From positions 1 through 11,849 of the forward strand of contig SFJQ01000049.1 of NCBI GenBank assembly GCA_004555855.1: DNA of 11,849 bases. Direction: 5' to 3'. Position numbers and translations under genes: made by a program. The stretch is from [Eubacterium] saphenum. Lineage in GTDB: Bacteria; Bacillota; Clostridia; Oscillospirales; Ruminococcaceae. Positions 1 to 5,504 of the stretch are shown piece after piece. The notes beneath the pieces are model-generated. The model was not told the DNA's origin. It worked only from the letters and a program-made list of their open reading frames with translations, and searched no databases. The stretch's first letter is position 1. Every line of letters begins with the position of its first letter.

Positions 1-860
1 CCATCGGGTAAATCAAAATCGGCGAGATTGTCGTTTTCGAGAACATTTCCGAGGCAAATGCTGCCGTATTCGTTGCACCAGACGAGATTTTTGTCCGCGC
101 CGTTCATAAGGCTATGACAAATCACGTTATCGGAATTAAGGCTATAATTAACAACCGGCAAAGCTCCGCTTGTGGGTACAAATATCACATCGCCCTCAAA
201 CACGGAATAAAAGTCGCCTTCGGGCTGAACCTTTACATAGCCCGTGAGCGTGGCTTCACCCGAAAATTCGCACGTGCCGTAGCAGAAATAGCTTTTCTCC
301 GTGATTGCTTCATTACGCGCAAAGTTCGTTTCCGCAAAGGTAAGCGTCATTCCGCACATCTTATCGCCAACGTTAAGCCGAACATAATTGCTGTCATTGT
401 TATAGGAAACATCGGAAAAGCTCATATCCGATTCGTTATAAACATCGGGATTGTCAAGATTTGTACGGAAAATCCCCTTAGGCTCGGCTGCATAGATAAA
501 TCCCATACAAAGCACCGACTGGAAATTCTCCTCCGTCATTTTATCAACGCTTGCGTCCTGACCTTCCGGCACAAAAACCTGCTTTATATCAGATTTCTTA
601 ATCGTATCGCCTGCAAGTCCCTTGAGGAAGGTTTCATCGGTTGACGGCTTGCTTTCCTCGGGCTTGCTCTCGGAAGAACTGTCTGTTGAGGAAACTGACG
701 ATGATGTTGACGAGGAACTTGATGAGGAGCTTTCCTTTGACGAGGAGCTTGATGAGGAGCTTTGCTCGACGCTCGACGACGAAGGTCCTTCACCATTAGA
801 GCTGCACCCGCAAAGCGCCGCAGCAATAAGTAATGCCAAAATCGCTTTCGTTTTTTTCAT
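1..860 (-). CDS. Ser-rich lipoprotein of unknown function, C-terminus beyond window edge
   Basis: Reading the minus strand from an ATG at 860-858 gives 286 open codons with no stop before the left edge, so the gene is partial at its 3' end. The start has an AGGAGG ribosome binding site 7 nt upstream. The N-terminus is a lipoprotein signal peptide: MKKTK, a hydrophobic stretch at about residues 6-17, then the lipobox Leu-Cys-Gly-Cys with the acylated Cys at 19. Residues about 27-65 are an extreme low-complexity linker with two runs of eight serines. After it comes a folded-looking domain (about residues 75-286) that I do not recognise. It should sit on the outer face of the membrane, tethered by lipid. 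A consensus promoter lies upstream, divergent from the LacI-type gene. It shares its architecture with the lipoprotein at 7331-8197, but I see no CHAP motif in the visible part. Existence is near certain; function is unknown. Confidence 0.9.
   Translation of the reverse strand, partial: MKKTKAILALLIAAALCGCSSNGEGPSSSSVEQSSSSSSSSKESSSSSSSSTSSSVSSTDSSSESKPEESKPSTDETFLKGLAGDTIKKSDIKQVFVPEGQDASVDKMTEENFQSVLCMGFIYAAEPKGIFRTNLDNPDVYNESDMSFSDVSYNNDSNYVRLNVGDKMCGMTLTFAETNFARNEAITEKSYFCYGTCEFSGEATLTGYVKVQPEGDFYSVFEGDVIFVPTSGALPVVNYSLNSDNVICHSLMNGADKNLVWCNEYGSICLGNVLENDNLADFDLPD
709..763. repeat. 30-bp tandem duplication inside the Ser-linker coding region
   Basis: A 30-bp unit at 709-738 is followed directly by a second, nearly identical copy (739-763 matches with one substitution). 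On the coding (minus) strand each unit gives a run of serines ending at a Lys-Glu or Val-Glu-type break, so ten codons per unit keep the reading frame. The repeat could expand or contract in frame and change the length of the lipoprotein linker. The repetition is seen directly; the slippage is inference. Confidence 0.7.
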
Positions 861-895
861 ATATTTTCCTCCTGTTTCTGTTTATTTTACACTAT

Positions 896-924
896 ATTAT
901 ATCATTAACTCAGAAAAATGTCAA
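896..924 (-). promoter_or_regulatory. Consensus sigma-A promoter of the lipoprotein gene
   Basis: On the minus strand, TTGACA (924-919) and TATAAT (901-896) are separated by exactly 17 bp. Both hexamers are perfect consensus. Predicted transcription starts near 889, giving a leader of about 30 nt before the ATG at 860. Confidence 0.88.
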
Positions 925-978
925 TAGTATTCGTAAAAGTTACTAAAAAAATTAGCGGGAATTTGTGCAAAAAGTTAC

Positions 979-1007
979 TTTACAAAGCAAGAAAAATTAC
1001 TTAAAAT
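979..1007 (+). promoter_or_regulatory. Probable sigma-A promoter of the LacI-family gene
   Basis: TTTACA (979-984) and TAAAAT (1002-1007) are spaced by 17 bp, with a predicted start near 1014, about 33 nt before the gene. The AT-rich upstream sequence repeats AAAAGTTACT at 935-944 and 970-979, the second copy abutting the -35 box. Confidence 0.6.
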
Positions 1008-1020
1008 AAGAGTATATCAA

Positions 1021-1030
1021 GTAAATTTAC
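1021..1030. promoter_or_regulatory. Palindrome between promoter and start codon, candidate operator
   Basis: GTAAATTTAC is a perfect 10-bp palindrome just downstream of the predicted transcription start and upstream of the ribosome binding site of the LacI-type gene. LacI-family proteins commonly autoregulate through palindromes in this position, though the usual central CG is absent here. Candidate only. Confidence 0.25.
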
Positions 1031-1046
1031 GAGAGGAAAAGTGTGA

Positions 1047-2060
1047 ATGATTAAAAAAAGCGTGACTATGAGCGATATCGCAAAGGCAATGAACGTGAGC
1101 ACGGTTACCGTATCAAAAGCGCTCGGCGGGCGCGAGGGCGTAAGCGAGGCGCTGCGCGGGAAAATCAAGCAGAAAGCCATCGAAATGGGCTATCGTGTTC
1201 ACACGGGAAACCGCGCCGGAAAAGACGGGTTGACCTATAATATCGGCATCATTGTCGCAAAGCAGTTTATCAGCGAGCCGTCCGCGTTTTACTGGATTAT
1301 CTACAAGCATCTCGTGGAACTGCTTCAGAAGCAGAATTACTACGGTATGCTTGAAGTTGTGGACAACGAAAACGGCGTTTTTGAAATTCCAAATTCCGTG
1401 AGCGACAAAAAGGTTGACGGGCTGATTGTGCTGGGGCAGTTTTCCGACAGCTATGTGGACAAGCTGATGTCGTATTATATTCCGTCTGTGCTGCTGGATT
1501 TCTGCGTTGCCCGAGAGGACGCGGACGCGGTATTGTCGGACAACTTTTACGGCGCTTTTCAGCTTACCTCGCATATCATCGCCAACGGTCACAGAAAAAT
1601 CGCGTTTCTCGGGAATATTCACGGCACTTCCAGCGCTCAGGACAGGTTTCTGGGGTATTACAAGGCGCTGCTGGAAAACAGGATTTCGCTGAAGCAGGAG
1701 TGGATTATACGCAGCCAAAACGCTGACGGAGAAGTGCTGAAAAGCTTTGAGCTGCCCGAAGAAATGCCGACAGCTTTTGTGTGTTCATCGGACGAGTGCG
1801 CGTTTGTGCTGGTAAATCAGCTGAAAAACGCAGGATTTCGGGTGCCGCAGGACGTTTCGGTTGCGGGGTATGACAATCACATTTATTCGACGATGTGCAG
1901 CCCGCATCTCACGACAATGGACGTGGACGGATTTCGTATGGCGAAGGAAGCGTCGGATATTTTGCTTGCGAAAATCCGAGGCGATGAGGGGAAACGCGGG
2001 AGGACGCTGGTTTCGGGGAAGCTGGTGGTGCGGGACAGCGTAAGAAATCTTTTCTCATAA
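1047..2060 (+). CDS. LacI/GalR-family transcriptional regulator
   Basis: A 337-residue protein of typical LacI-family length. Residues about 7-28 form the N-terminal helix-turn-helix (TMSDIAKAMNVS-TVTVSKAL), followed by the hinge region and the conserved MGYR motif at about 47-50. From about residue 65 to the end is a periplasmic-binding-protein-like effector domain, with landmarks such as DGLIVLG, AFLGN, PTAFVCSSDECA and VSVAGYDNH. It should be a DNA-binding repressor or activator responding to a small sugar-like ligand. The start is fixed because the preceding in-frame GTG (1041) runs straight into TGA; a GAGAGG element lies 10 nt upstream of the ATG. No sugar transport or catabolic gene lies in the window, so its regulon and ligand cannot be named. 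It is divergent from the lipoprotein gene, with a shared 186-bp promoter region. Family assignment is firm; specificity is unknown. Confidence 0.95.
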   Translation: MIKKSVTMSDIAKAMNVSTVTVSKALGGREGVSEALRGKIKQKAIEMGYRVHTGNRAGKDGLTYNIGIIVAKQFISEPSAFYWIIYKHLVELLQKQNYYGMLEVVDNENGVFEIPNSVSDKKVDGLIVLGQFSDSYVDKLMSYYIPSVLLDFCVAREDADAVLSDNFYGAFQLTSHIIANGHRKIAFLGNIHGTSSAQDRFLGYYKALLENRISLKQEWIIRSQNADGEVLKSFELPEEMPTAFVCSSDECAFVLVNQLKNAGFRVPQDVSVAGYDNHIYSTMCSPHLTTMDVDGFRMAKEASDILLAKIRGDEGKRGRTLVSGKLVVRDSVRNLFS

Positions 2061-2096
2061 TCTTAGCCGCGAAGCGAAAAAAGTCTTTTTGAAATT

Positions 2097-2130
2097 CTTA
2101 AGAACTCTTTCTTCAGAAAAAGTTCTTAAG
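2097..2130. repeat. Perfect 10-bp inverted repeat downstream of the LacI-type gene
   Basis: CTTAAGAACT (2097-2106) and AGTTCTTAAG (2121-2130) are perfect complements around a 14-nt loop that can partly pair further (TTT with AAA). It lies 36 bp after the stop codon but lacks a U-tract, so it is not a classical terminator. Its Phe/Lys-rich AT core flanked by GC-rich blocks looks like a dispersed intergenic element; that is inference. Confidence 0.55.
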
Positions 2131-2233
2131 CCGCCAGAGGCACTGAAGGCGAAGCCGTCAAATCATAAAAAATGACGATTTCGCAAACTAACGATTTACA
2201 AACAAACTTGAAATTCAGTTTCGCCACCATTGC

Positions 2234-2261
2234 CAATTTTTTTGCGAACGCAAAAAAATTG
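2234..2261. repeat. 13-bp perfect hairpin with an AA turn (hairpin H1)
   Basis: CAATTTTTTTGCG (2234-2246) and its exact complement (2249-2261) are separated by only two bases. It lies 31 bp before the first two-hairpin cassette and resembles the second stem of that cassette in its CAATTT...AAATTG ends. It may be a reduced third copy. No gene overlaps it convincingly. Confidence 0.6.
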
Positions 2262-2292
2262 CATACCCCTTTGAACAACCTTCCCTTAACAG

Positions 2293-2374
2293 GCGGGTGC
2301 ATTCACGAACGTCCCTCTTTAACGTTCGTGAATGCACCCGCGCGATTTTTCGGGCTCGATGCCCGAAAAATCGC
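2293..2374. repeat. Two-hairpin cassette, copy 1 (H2 and H3)
   Basis: H2 is a perfect 20-bp stem (2293-2312 with 2322-2341) around a 9-nt loop. H3 starts at the next base and is a perfect 14-bp stem (2342-2355 with 2361-2374) around TCGAT. The two hairpins abut with no spacer. The sequence after H3 begins CAAG. The cassette lies in the convergent gap between the LacI-type gene and the tRNA operon. It is homologous to the cassette at 2420-2502; see that entry for the covariation. Confidence 0.8.
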
Positions 2375-2419
2375 CAAGAGCGCGCAAAGCCTGTTCCGTG
2401 CCACAAACCCTGCAAAAAT

Positions 2420-2502
2420 GCGGGTGAAGCCACGACCGTCCCGCCTTGAACGGGCGTGGCTTCAACCGCGCAATTTCGGCGGTTCGACGCCGCCGAAATT
2501 GC
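2420..2502. repeat. Two-hairpin cassette, copy 2 (H4 and H5)
   Basis: H4 pairs 2420-2438 with 2451-2469 (19 positions, two mismatches). H5 pairs 2470-2482 with 2490-2502 (13 bp, perfect). As in copy 1 the hairpins abut, and the following sequence again starts CAAG. H2 and H4 share GCGGGTG at the start and a TCCC-C-TT-AA loop pattern, but differ at four paired positions where both partners changed. H3 and H5 align over 33 columns without gaps and differ at five further paired positions, again compensated. Copies are offset by 127-128 bp. A small 6-bp hairpin (GGTTTC/GAAACC, 2506-2520) follows copy 2. Sequence-preserving coding cannot explain this; pairing has been maintained. Confidence 0.8.
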
Positions 2503-2575
2503 CAAGGTTTCGCAGAAACCCCGAAAACTCCCGCCAAAAACGCCCAATTCTTCCGCAATGCAAGATTTCACAAAT

Positions 2576-2604
2576 AAAAAAACGCCACGGATATTTCCGT
2601 GACG
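2576..2604 (-). terminator. Rho-independent terminator of the tRNA operon
   Basis: On the minus strand, CACGGA and TCCGTG pair around a 4-nt loop, extended by two more pairs past a mismatch, and are followed by a run of seven T (2582-2576). It begins 9 nt after the CCA of tRNA-Gly, as expected for the end of the tRNA transcript. Confidence 0.85.
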
Positions 2605-2612
2605 AATTTAAA

Positions 2613-2688
2613 TGGAGCGGATTACGAGGCTCGAACTCGCTACCTCCACCTTGGCAAGGTGGCGCTCTACCAGATGAGCTAAATCCGC
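2613..2688 (-). tRNA. tRNA-Gly (anticodon GCC)
   Basis: The 76-nt minus-strand sequence folds as a standard cloverleaf. The acceptor stem GCGGATT pairs with AATCCGC, followed by discriminator T and an encoded CCA. The D-arm reads TTAGCTCATCTGGTAGAGC, the anticodon arm CCACCTTGCCAAGGTGG places GCC at positions 34-36, and the T-arm carries GTTCGAG. It is last in the tRNA operon and followed by a terminator. Confidence 0.96.
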
Positions 2689-2690
2689 AT

Positions 2691-2767
2691 TGGCGACCCG
2701 GAAGAGACTCGAACTCTCGACCTCCGCCGTGACAGGGCGGCGTTCTAACCAACTGAACTACCGGGCC
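2691..2767 (-). tRNA. tRNA-Asp (anticodon GTC)
   Basis: A 77-nt minus-strand cloverleaf: acceptor GGCCCGG pairs with CCGGGTC (one G-U), followed by G and an encoded CCA. The anticodon arm CCGCCCTGTCACGGCGG has GTC in the loop, and the T-arm contains AGTTCGAGT. Only two bases separate its 3' end from the 5' end of tRNA-Gly. Confidence 0.96.
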
Positions 2768-2771
2768 GGAT

Positions 2772-2828
2772 TCCGTAAGCTCCCGAACAACCCCCGATAT
2801 TTCAGGCATCTATCAACTGAGCTACGGA
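2772..2828 (-). pseudogene. tRNA-like remnant or tRNA-derived stem inside the tRNA operon
   Basis: The minus strand starts like a tRNA 5' half (CCGTAGCTCAGTTGATAGA, a canonical D-arm with the conserved T8-A9 and AG-GG-type D-loop features). It then lacks a proper anticodon arm and T-arm. The 57-nt element instead closes on itself: TCCGTAGCTC (2828-2819) pairs with GAGC-T-TACGGA (2782-2772) with one bulge, and an inner CCTGA/TCGGG stem has a 4-nt loop. No 7-nt anticodon loop and no CCA are present. It sits between tRNA-Val and tRNA-Asp and must be co-transcribed with them. It could be a decayed tRNA gene or a small structured RNA built from one. Confidence 0.55.
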
Positions 2829-2844
2829 CGTGAAAATAAAGCCG

Positions 2845-2920
2845 TGGTGGAAGTTGAGGGGCTCGAACCCCCGACCCTCTGCTTGTAAGGCAGACGCTCT
2901 CCCAGCTGAGCTAAACTTCC
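2845..2920 (-). tRNA. tRNA-Val (anticodon TAC)
   Basis: A 76-nt minus-strand cloverleaf: acceptor GGAAGTT pairs with AACTTCC, followed by A and an encoded CCA. The D-arm is TTAGCTCAGCTGGGAGAGC, the anticodon arm CTGCCTTACAAGCAG has TAC at 34-36, and the T-arm is GGGGGTTCGAGCCCC. It is the first gene of the tRNA operon, about 20 nt downstream of the predicted transcription start. Confidence 0.96.
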
Positions 2921-2945
2921 AAAAGTCTTTATCAACAACATTATT

Positions 2946-2974
2946 ATTTTACAACATTTGTCCCGATTTGTCAA
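2946..2974 (-). promoter_or_regulatory. Promoter of the tRNA operon
   Basis: On the minus strand, TTGACA (2974-2969) and TAAAAT (2951-2946) are 17 bp apart. The predicted start near 2939 leaves about 18 nt before tRNA-Val. Confidence 0.85.
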
Positions 2975-2984
2975 GAGCTTTTTT

Positions 2985-3009
2985 AAATTTACAAAATTTT
3001 GTTAAATTT
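2985..3009. promoter_or_regulatory. AT-rich dyad upstream of the tRNA promoter, likely UP element
   Basis: ACAAAATTTTGT (2991-3002) is a perfect 12-bp palindrome flanked on both sides by AAATTT. It starts 11 bp upstream of the tRNA -35 box, where strong stable-RNA promoters carry AT-rich UP elements. The symmetry could also mark a protein site serving the divergent DUF378 gene. Confidence 0.4.
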
Positions 3010-3117
3010 GACTAAATATTGGCTGTTAAAACCGTTCAAAAAAGAAAATCTTACCGCTAATATTGAATTGCAAATATCGCAAAATAATGATGAAAAGCAT
3101 CGAGAGGAGGGATATTT

Positions 3118-3321
3118 TTGGACAAGCTGGCACTTACGCTGATGATAATCGGCGGCTTGAACTGGGGATTGGTCGGAATTTTCGGCTTTGACCTCGTTGC
3201 ATGGGCGCTCGGCGGTCAAGGCTCGATTTTTGCCCGAATTGTATATATTCTGGTCGCGCTTGCGGCAATTTGGGCTATTCCGATGCTCTTCCGCAGACGC
3301 ATTATCGCCGAAGAAGTATAA
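3118..3321 (+). CDS. DUF378 family small membrane protein
   Basis: A 67-residue protein that starts at TTG, with a strong AGGAGG 7 nt upstream deciding the start. It carries the family signature GGLNWGLVG at residues 12-20, then FGFDLVAWALG. There are two predicted membrane helices, about residues 4-26 and 38-59, and a short basic then acidic tail (RRRIIAEEV). This matches the DUF378 family (Bacillus YuzA-like), small inner-membrane proteins without an established function. It is a single gene followed by a hairpin terminator, and divergent from the tRNA operon. Membrane location is a prediction from hydrophobicity. Confidence 0.9.
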   Translation: MDKLALTLMIIGGLNWGLVGIFGFDLVAWALGGQGSIFARIVYILVALAAIWAIPMLFRRRIIAEEV

Positions 3322-3323
3322 AC

Positions 3324-3359
3324 AAATGCCCGTGAGCCAAACGCTTTACGGGCATTTTT
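3324..3359 (+). terminator. Terminator after the DUF378 gene
   Basis: AAATGCCCGT (3324-3333) pairs with ACGGGCATTT (3348-3357), followed by T residues. The loop has a further AGC/GCT pairing. Located 3 nt after the DUF378 stop and 15 nt from the mnmA stop, it may work in both directions; the T-tract is better on the plus strand. Confidence 0.8.
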
Positions 3360-3373
3360 ACATTTTGTTGAAT

Positions 3374-4447
3374 TTACACAATCGTGCCGCCGCCGACCAC
3401 AACATCTCCATCGTACAGCACAACCGCCTGCCCTGCCGCAATCGCGCGCTGGGGTTCGTCAAACCGAACAACAACCGTGCCGTCCTCCTCCGCCCACGCC
3501 GAAGCCATCGCTTCCTTCGCGTGATAGCGCGTTCTCGCAGTCACCCGAACAGGCTCTCGCGGCGGTTTTTCCAAGGATATCCAGTTAAAGTCGCGCGCCG
3601 TGAGCGTCGTTCTGTACAACTCGCTTTCGGGTGCCAACGTCACCGTGTTCTCCGCGAGATTTTTCGCCACAACATACATCGGCTGCGGGAACGACAGCCC
3701 AAGCCCCTTGCGCTGCCCTATCGTGTAGCCGATAATCCCCTTGTGCCTGCCGTAAACCGTCCCGTCCAAGCCGATAAAATCGCCCTCGGGATAGGTTTTC
3801 CCCGTGTGCCGCCCGATAAATCCAACATAATCCCCGTCCGGCACAAAGCAGATATCCTGCGAGTCCTTTTTGTCCGCGTTCACAAGGTCAAGCTCCGCGG
3901 CAAGCGCTCTCACCTGCTCCTTGTCCGTGAACTCGCCAAGTGGGAATTTGACGTGCGCGAGCTGCTCCTGAGTCAGCGAATACAGCACATAGCTCTGGTC
4001 TTTCGCCGCATTCAGGCTCTTCTTCAGCAGCCAGCGTCCGCGCTCCTCGTCAAACTCAACGCGCGCGTAATGCCCCGTCACGATATAATCGCAGCCAAGC
4101 TCCTGCCCGCGCCGGAAAAGCCGCTCGAATTTCATATAACGGTTACAGTCGATGCACGGATTTGGCGTAAAACCATTTTCATACGCGCTGACAAAACGGT
4201 CAACAACTTCCCTTTCAAAATCGCCCGTGAAATTGAAAACATAATACTTCATTCCGAGCTTGAAGCACACTCCGCGCGCGTCCTCCGCGTCGCTTGCCGT
4301 ACAGCACGAGCGCTCTCCGCAAGGCTCGCCGTCCTCGCCGTGCAGCTTCATCGTCACGCCTATGCACTCGCAGCCCGCCTGCTTCATAAGCGCCGCCGCA
4401 ACCGAGCTGTCCACGCCGCCGCTCATCGCAATAAGCGCCTTATCCAT
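3374..4447 (-). CDS. mnmA: tRNA-uridine 2-sulfurtransferase MnmA
   Basis: A 357-residue protein that thiolates U34 at C2 in tRNAs for Lys, Glu and Gln, taking persulfide sulfur relayed from a cysteine desulfurase; cytosolic. The PP-loop SGGVDSS at 9-15 binds ATP. The nucleophilic Cys lies in NPCIDCN (C101), and the partner Cys in DSQDICFVP (C200), matching E. coli C102 and C199. TGHYAR (124-129), the AAKDQSYVLY tRNA-recognition segment and the C-terminal beta-barrel are present. Length is normal. C98 gives a CxxC with C101, a variant seen in a subset of MnmA proteins. The ATG overlaps the end of nadA by 8 nt, with a GAGG about 8 nt upstream, so translation is probably coupled. No sulfur donor gene (iscS/nifS-like) is adjacent. 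Confidence 0.97.
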   Translation of the reverse strand: MDKALIAMSGGVDSSVAAALMKQAGCECIGVTMKLHGEDGEPCGERSCCTASDAEDARGVCFKLGMKYYVFNFTGDFEREVVDRFVSAYENGFTPNPCIDCNRYMKFERLFRRGQELGCDYIVTGHYARVEFDEERGRWLLKKSLNAAKDQSYVLYSLTQEQLAHVKFPLGEFTDKEQVRALAAELDLVNADKKDSQDICFVPDGDYVGFIGRHTGKTYPEGDFIGLDGTVYGRHKGIIGYTIGQRKGLGLSFPQPMYVVAKNLAENTVTLAPESELYRTTLTARDFNWISLEKPPREPVRVTARTRYHAKEAMASAWAEEDGTVVVRFDEPQRAIAAGQAVVLYDGDVVVGGGTIV

Positions 4448-5357
4448 TACCCAGCCTCAGCATTTCATCAATCGATTTCTTCGCCTGCAAGCGCGTTTCC
4501 TCGGACATCGTGATTTCCTCGCCATAATTCCCCTGCAAGCAGTGAAGCAGGCTCGCCAGCTTCGTCAGCTGCATATTTCTGCAGATAAAGTTCTTCGAGA
4601 GCGGGAAAAAGCGCTTCTCGGGGCAATCGATGCCGAGGTGCTGAACAATGCTGTTCTCGGTGCCGATGATAAACTCGTTTTCGGGCGATTTTTTCGCAAA
4701 ATCCATAATCTCGGTTGTGCTTCCGACAAAATCCGCGTGCTTCACAACGTCCTTGTCGCACTCGGGGTGAACGAGCAGAAGCGCTTTCGGGTGCGCTTTT
4801 TTCGCGGCTTCAACATCGGCTTCGGTTATCGCCGCGTGAACGGGGCAGCAGCCGTTTACCGTCACGATTTCCTTTTCGGGGCACTGCGCGGCGATGTACG
4901 AACCCAAATTCTTGTCGGGAATGAACAGGATTTTGTCCTGCGGCATTTTCTTGATGATTTTCGCCGCCGAGGACGAGGTTACACAAACATCGCAGAGCGT
5001 TTTCAGCTCGGCTGTCGTGTTGATATAAGCGACAACGGCGTGCTCGGGATAACGCGCGCGAAGCTCACGGAGCTTTTCGGGCGAAATCATCTCCGCCATC
5101 GGGCAGCCCGCGTCCGCTTCGGGCAGCAGCACAGTTTTTTCCGGGCAGAGGATTTTCACGGTTTCCGCCATAAAACGCACTCCGCACATTATCACGGTTT
5201 GCGCGTCCGTTTTGCGGGCGTTTTGTGCCAAGCCGAAGCTGTCGCCGACGTAATCCGCGCACTCCAGAATATCGTGCGTCTGATAGCAATGCGCCAGAAT
5301 AACCGCGCCGCGCTCCTTTTTCAAACGAATGATTTCTTCTTGTATATCCTTTATCAT
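4440..5357 (-). CDS. nadA: Quinolinate synthase NadA
   Basis: NadA condenses iminoaspartate with dihydroxyacetone phosphate to make quinolinate for de novo NAD synthesis, using a [4Fe-4S] cluster. From the chosen start the protein has 305 residues, normal for the short class. Three probable cluster ligands are C58 (MCGVRFMAET), C171 (NGCCPVH) and C259 (FICRNMQ). Other conserved segments include LAHCYQ (21-26), GDSFGLA (38-44), YINTTAE (111-117), PDKNLG (147-152), HPEC (197-200) and GTE (232-234). An upstream in-frame ATG at 5438 would add 27 residues, but it lies upstream of the predicted -35 box, so the ATG at 5357 with GGAAGGAAA upstream is preferred. It is the first gene of an operon with mnmA. 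nadB and nadC are not in the window. Confidence 0.97.
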   Translation of the reverse strand: MIKDIQEEIIRLKKERGAVILAHCYQTHDILECADYVGDSFGLAQNARKTDAQTVIMCGVRFMAETVKILCPEKTVLLPEADAGCPMAEMISPEKLRELRARYPEHAVVAYINTTAELKTLCDVCVTSSSAAKIIKKMPQDKILFIPDKNLGSYIAAQCPEKEIVTVNGCCPVHAAITEADVEAAKKAHPKALLLVHPECDKDVVKHADFVGSTTEIMDFAKKSPENEFIIGTENSIVQHLGIDCPEKRFFPLSKNFICRNMQLTKLASLLHCLQGNYGEEITMSEETRLQAKKSIDEMLRLGNG

Positions 5358-5405
5358 AGCTATTTCCTTCCGTATTTGTTGTTTTTGTCGAATTATCACA
5401 TTCTC

Positions 5406-5434
5406 ATTATAGCATTTTTTATTTCTCTTTGCAA
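5406..5434 (-). promoter_or_regulatory. Promoter of the nadA-mnmA operon
   Basis: On the minus strand, TTGCAA (5434-5429) and TATAAT (5411-5406) are separated by 17 bp; TGC precedes the -10, giving an extended -10. The predicted start near 5399 gives a leader of about 42 nt. Its position rules out translation from the ATG at 5438. Confidence 0.82.
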
Positions 5435-5454
5435 GCAAAATTTTCGCAAAGCTC

Positions 5455-5483
5455 TTTACTTTTTCGATAAAGTGTGTTATAAT
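5455..5483 (+). promoter_or_regulatory. Promoter of the CobU-like/PilT operon
   Basis: TTTACT (5455-5460) and TATAAT (5478-5483) are separated by 17 bp. It is back to back with the nadA promoter; the two -35 boxes are 20 bp apart. The predicted start near 5490 implies a leader of about 98 nt. Confidence 0.78.
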
Positions 5484-5504
5484 TGATATGTATCACTTTA
5501 CAGG

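Noticed and set aside
2234..2520. CRISPR array
   Set aside because: The repeats are diverged hairpins with unequal spacing, only two cassette copies, and there are no spacers or cas genes.
2172..2809. Several open frames on both strands across the hairpin region and the tRNAs
   Set aside because: They run through inverted repeats, tRNA genes and a terminator, lack good ribosome binding sites and have no recognisable domain; they are by-products of repeats without stops.
2293..2920. Genomic island or attachment site at the tRNA genes
   Set aside because: No integrase and no direct repeat of a tRNA 3' end was seen; the tRNA genes are intact with their own promoter and terminator.
3188..4513. 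A 441-codon plus-strand open frame
   Set aside because: It is antisense to mnmA over most of its length, has Arg/Leu-rich composition typical of a shadow frame, and no ribosome binding site.
5358..5438. N-terminal extension of NadA from an upstream ATG
   Set aside because: The extra 27 codons include the predicted -10 and -35 boxes and have no family similarity; the ATG at 5357 has a better ribosome binding site.
4260..5486. A 408-codon plus-strand open frame
   Set aside because: It is antisense to nadA and the end of mnmA and extends through both divergent promoters; clear shadow.
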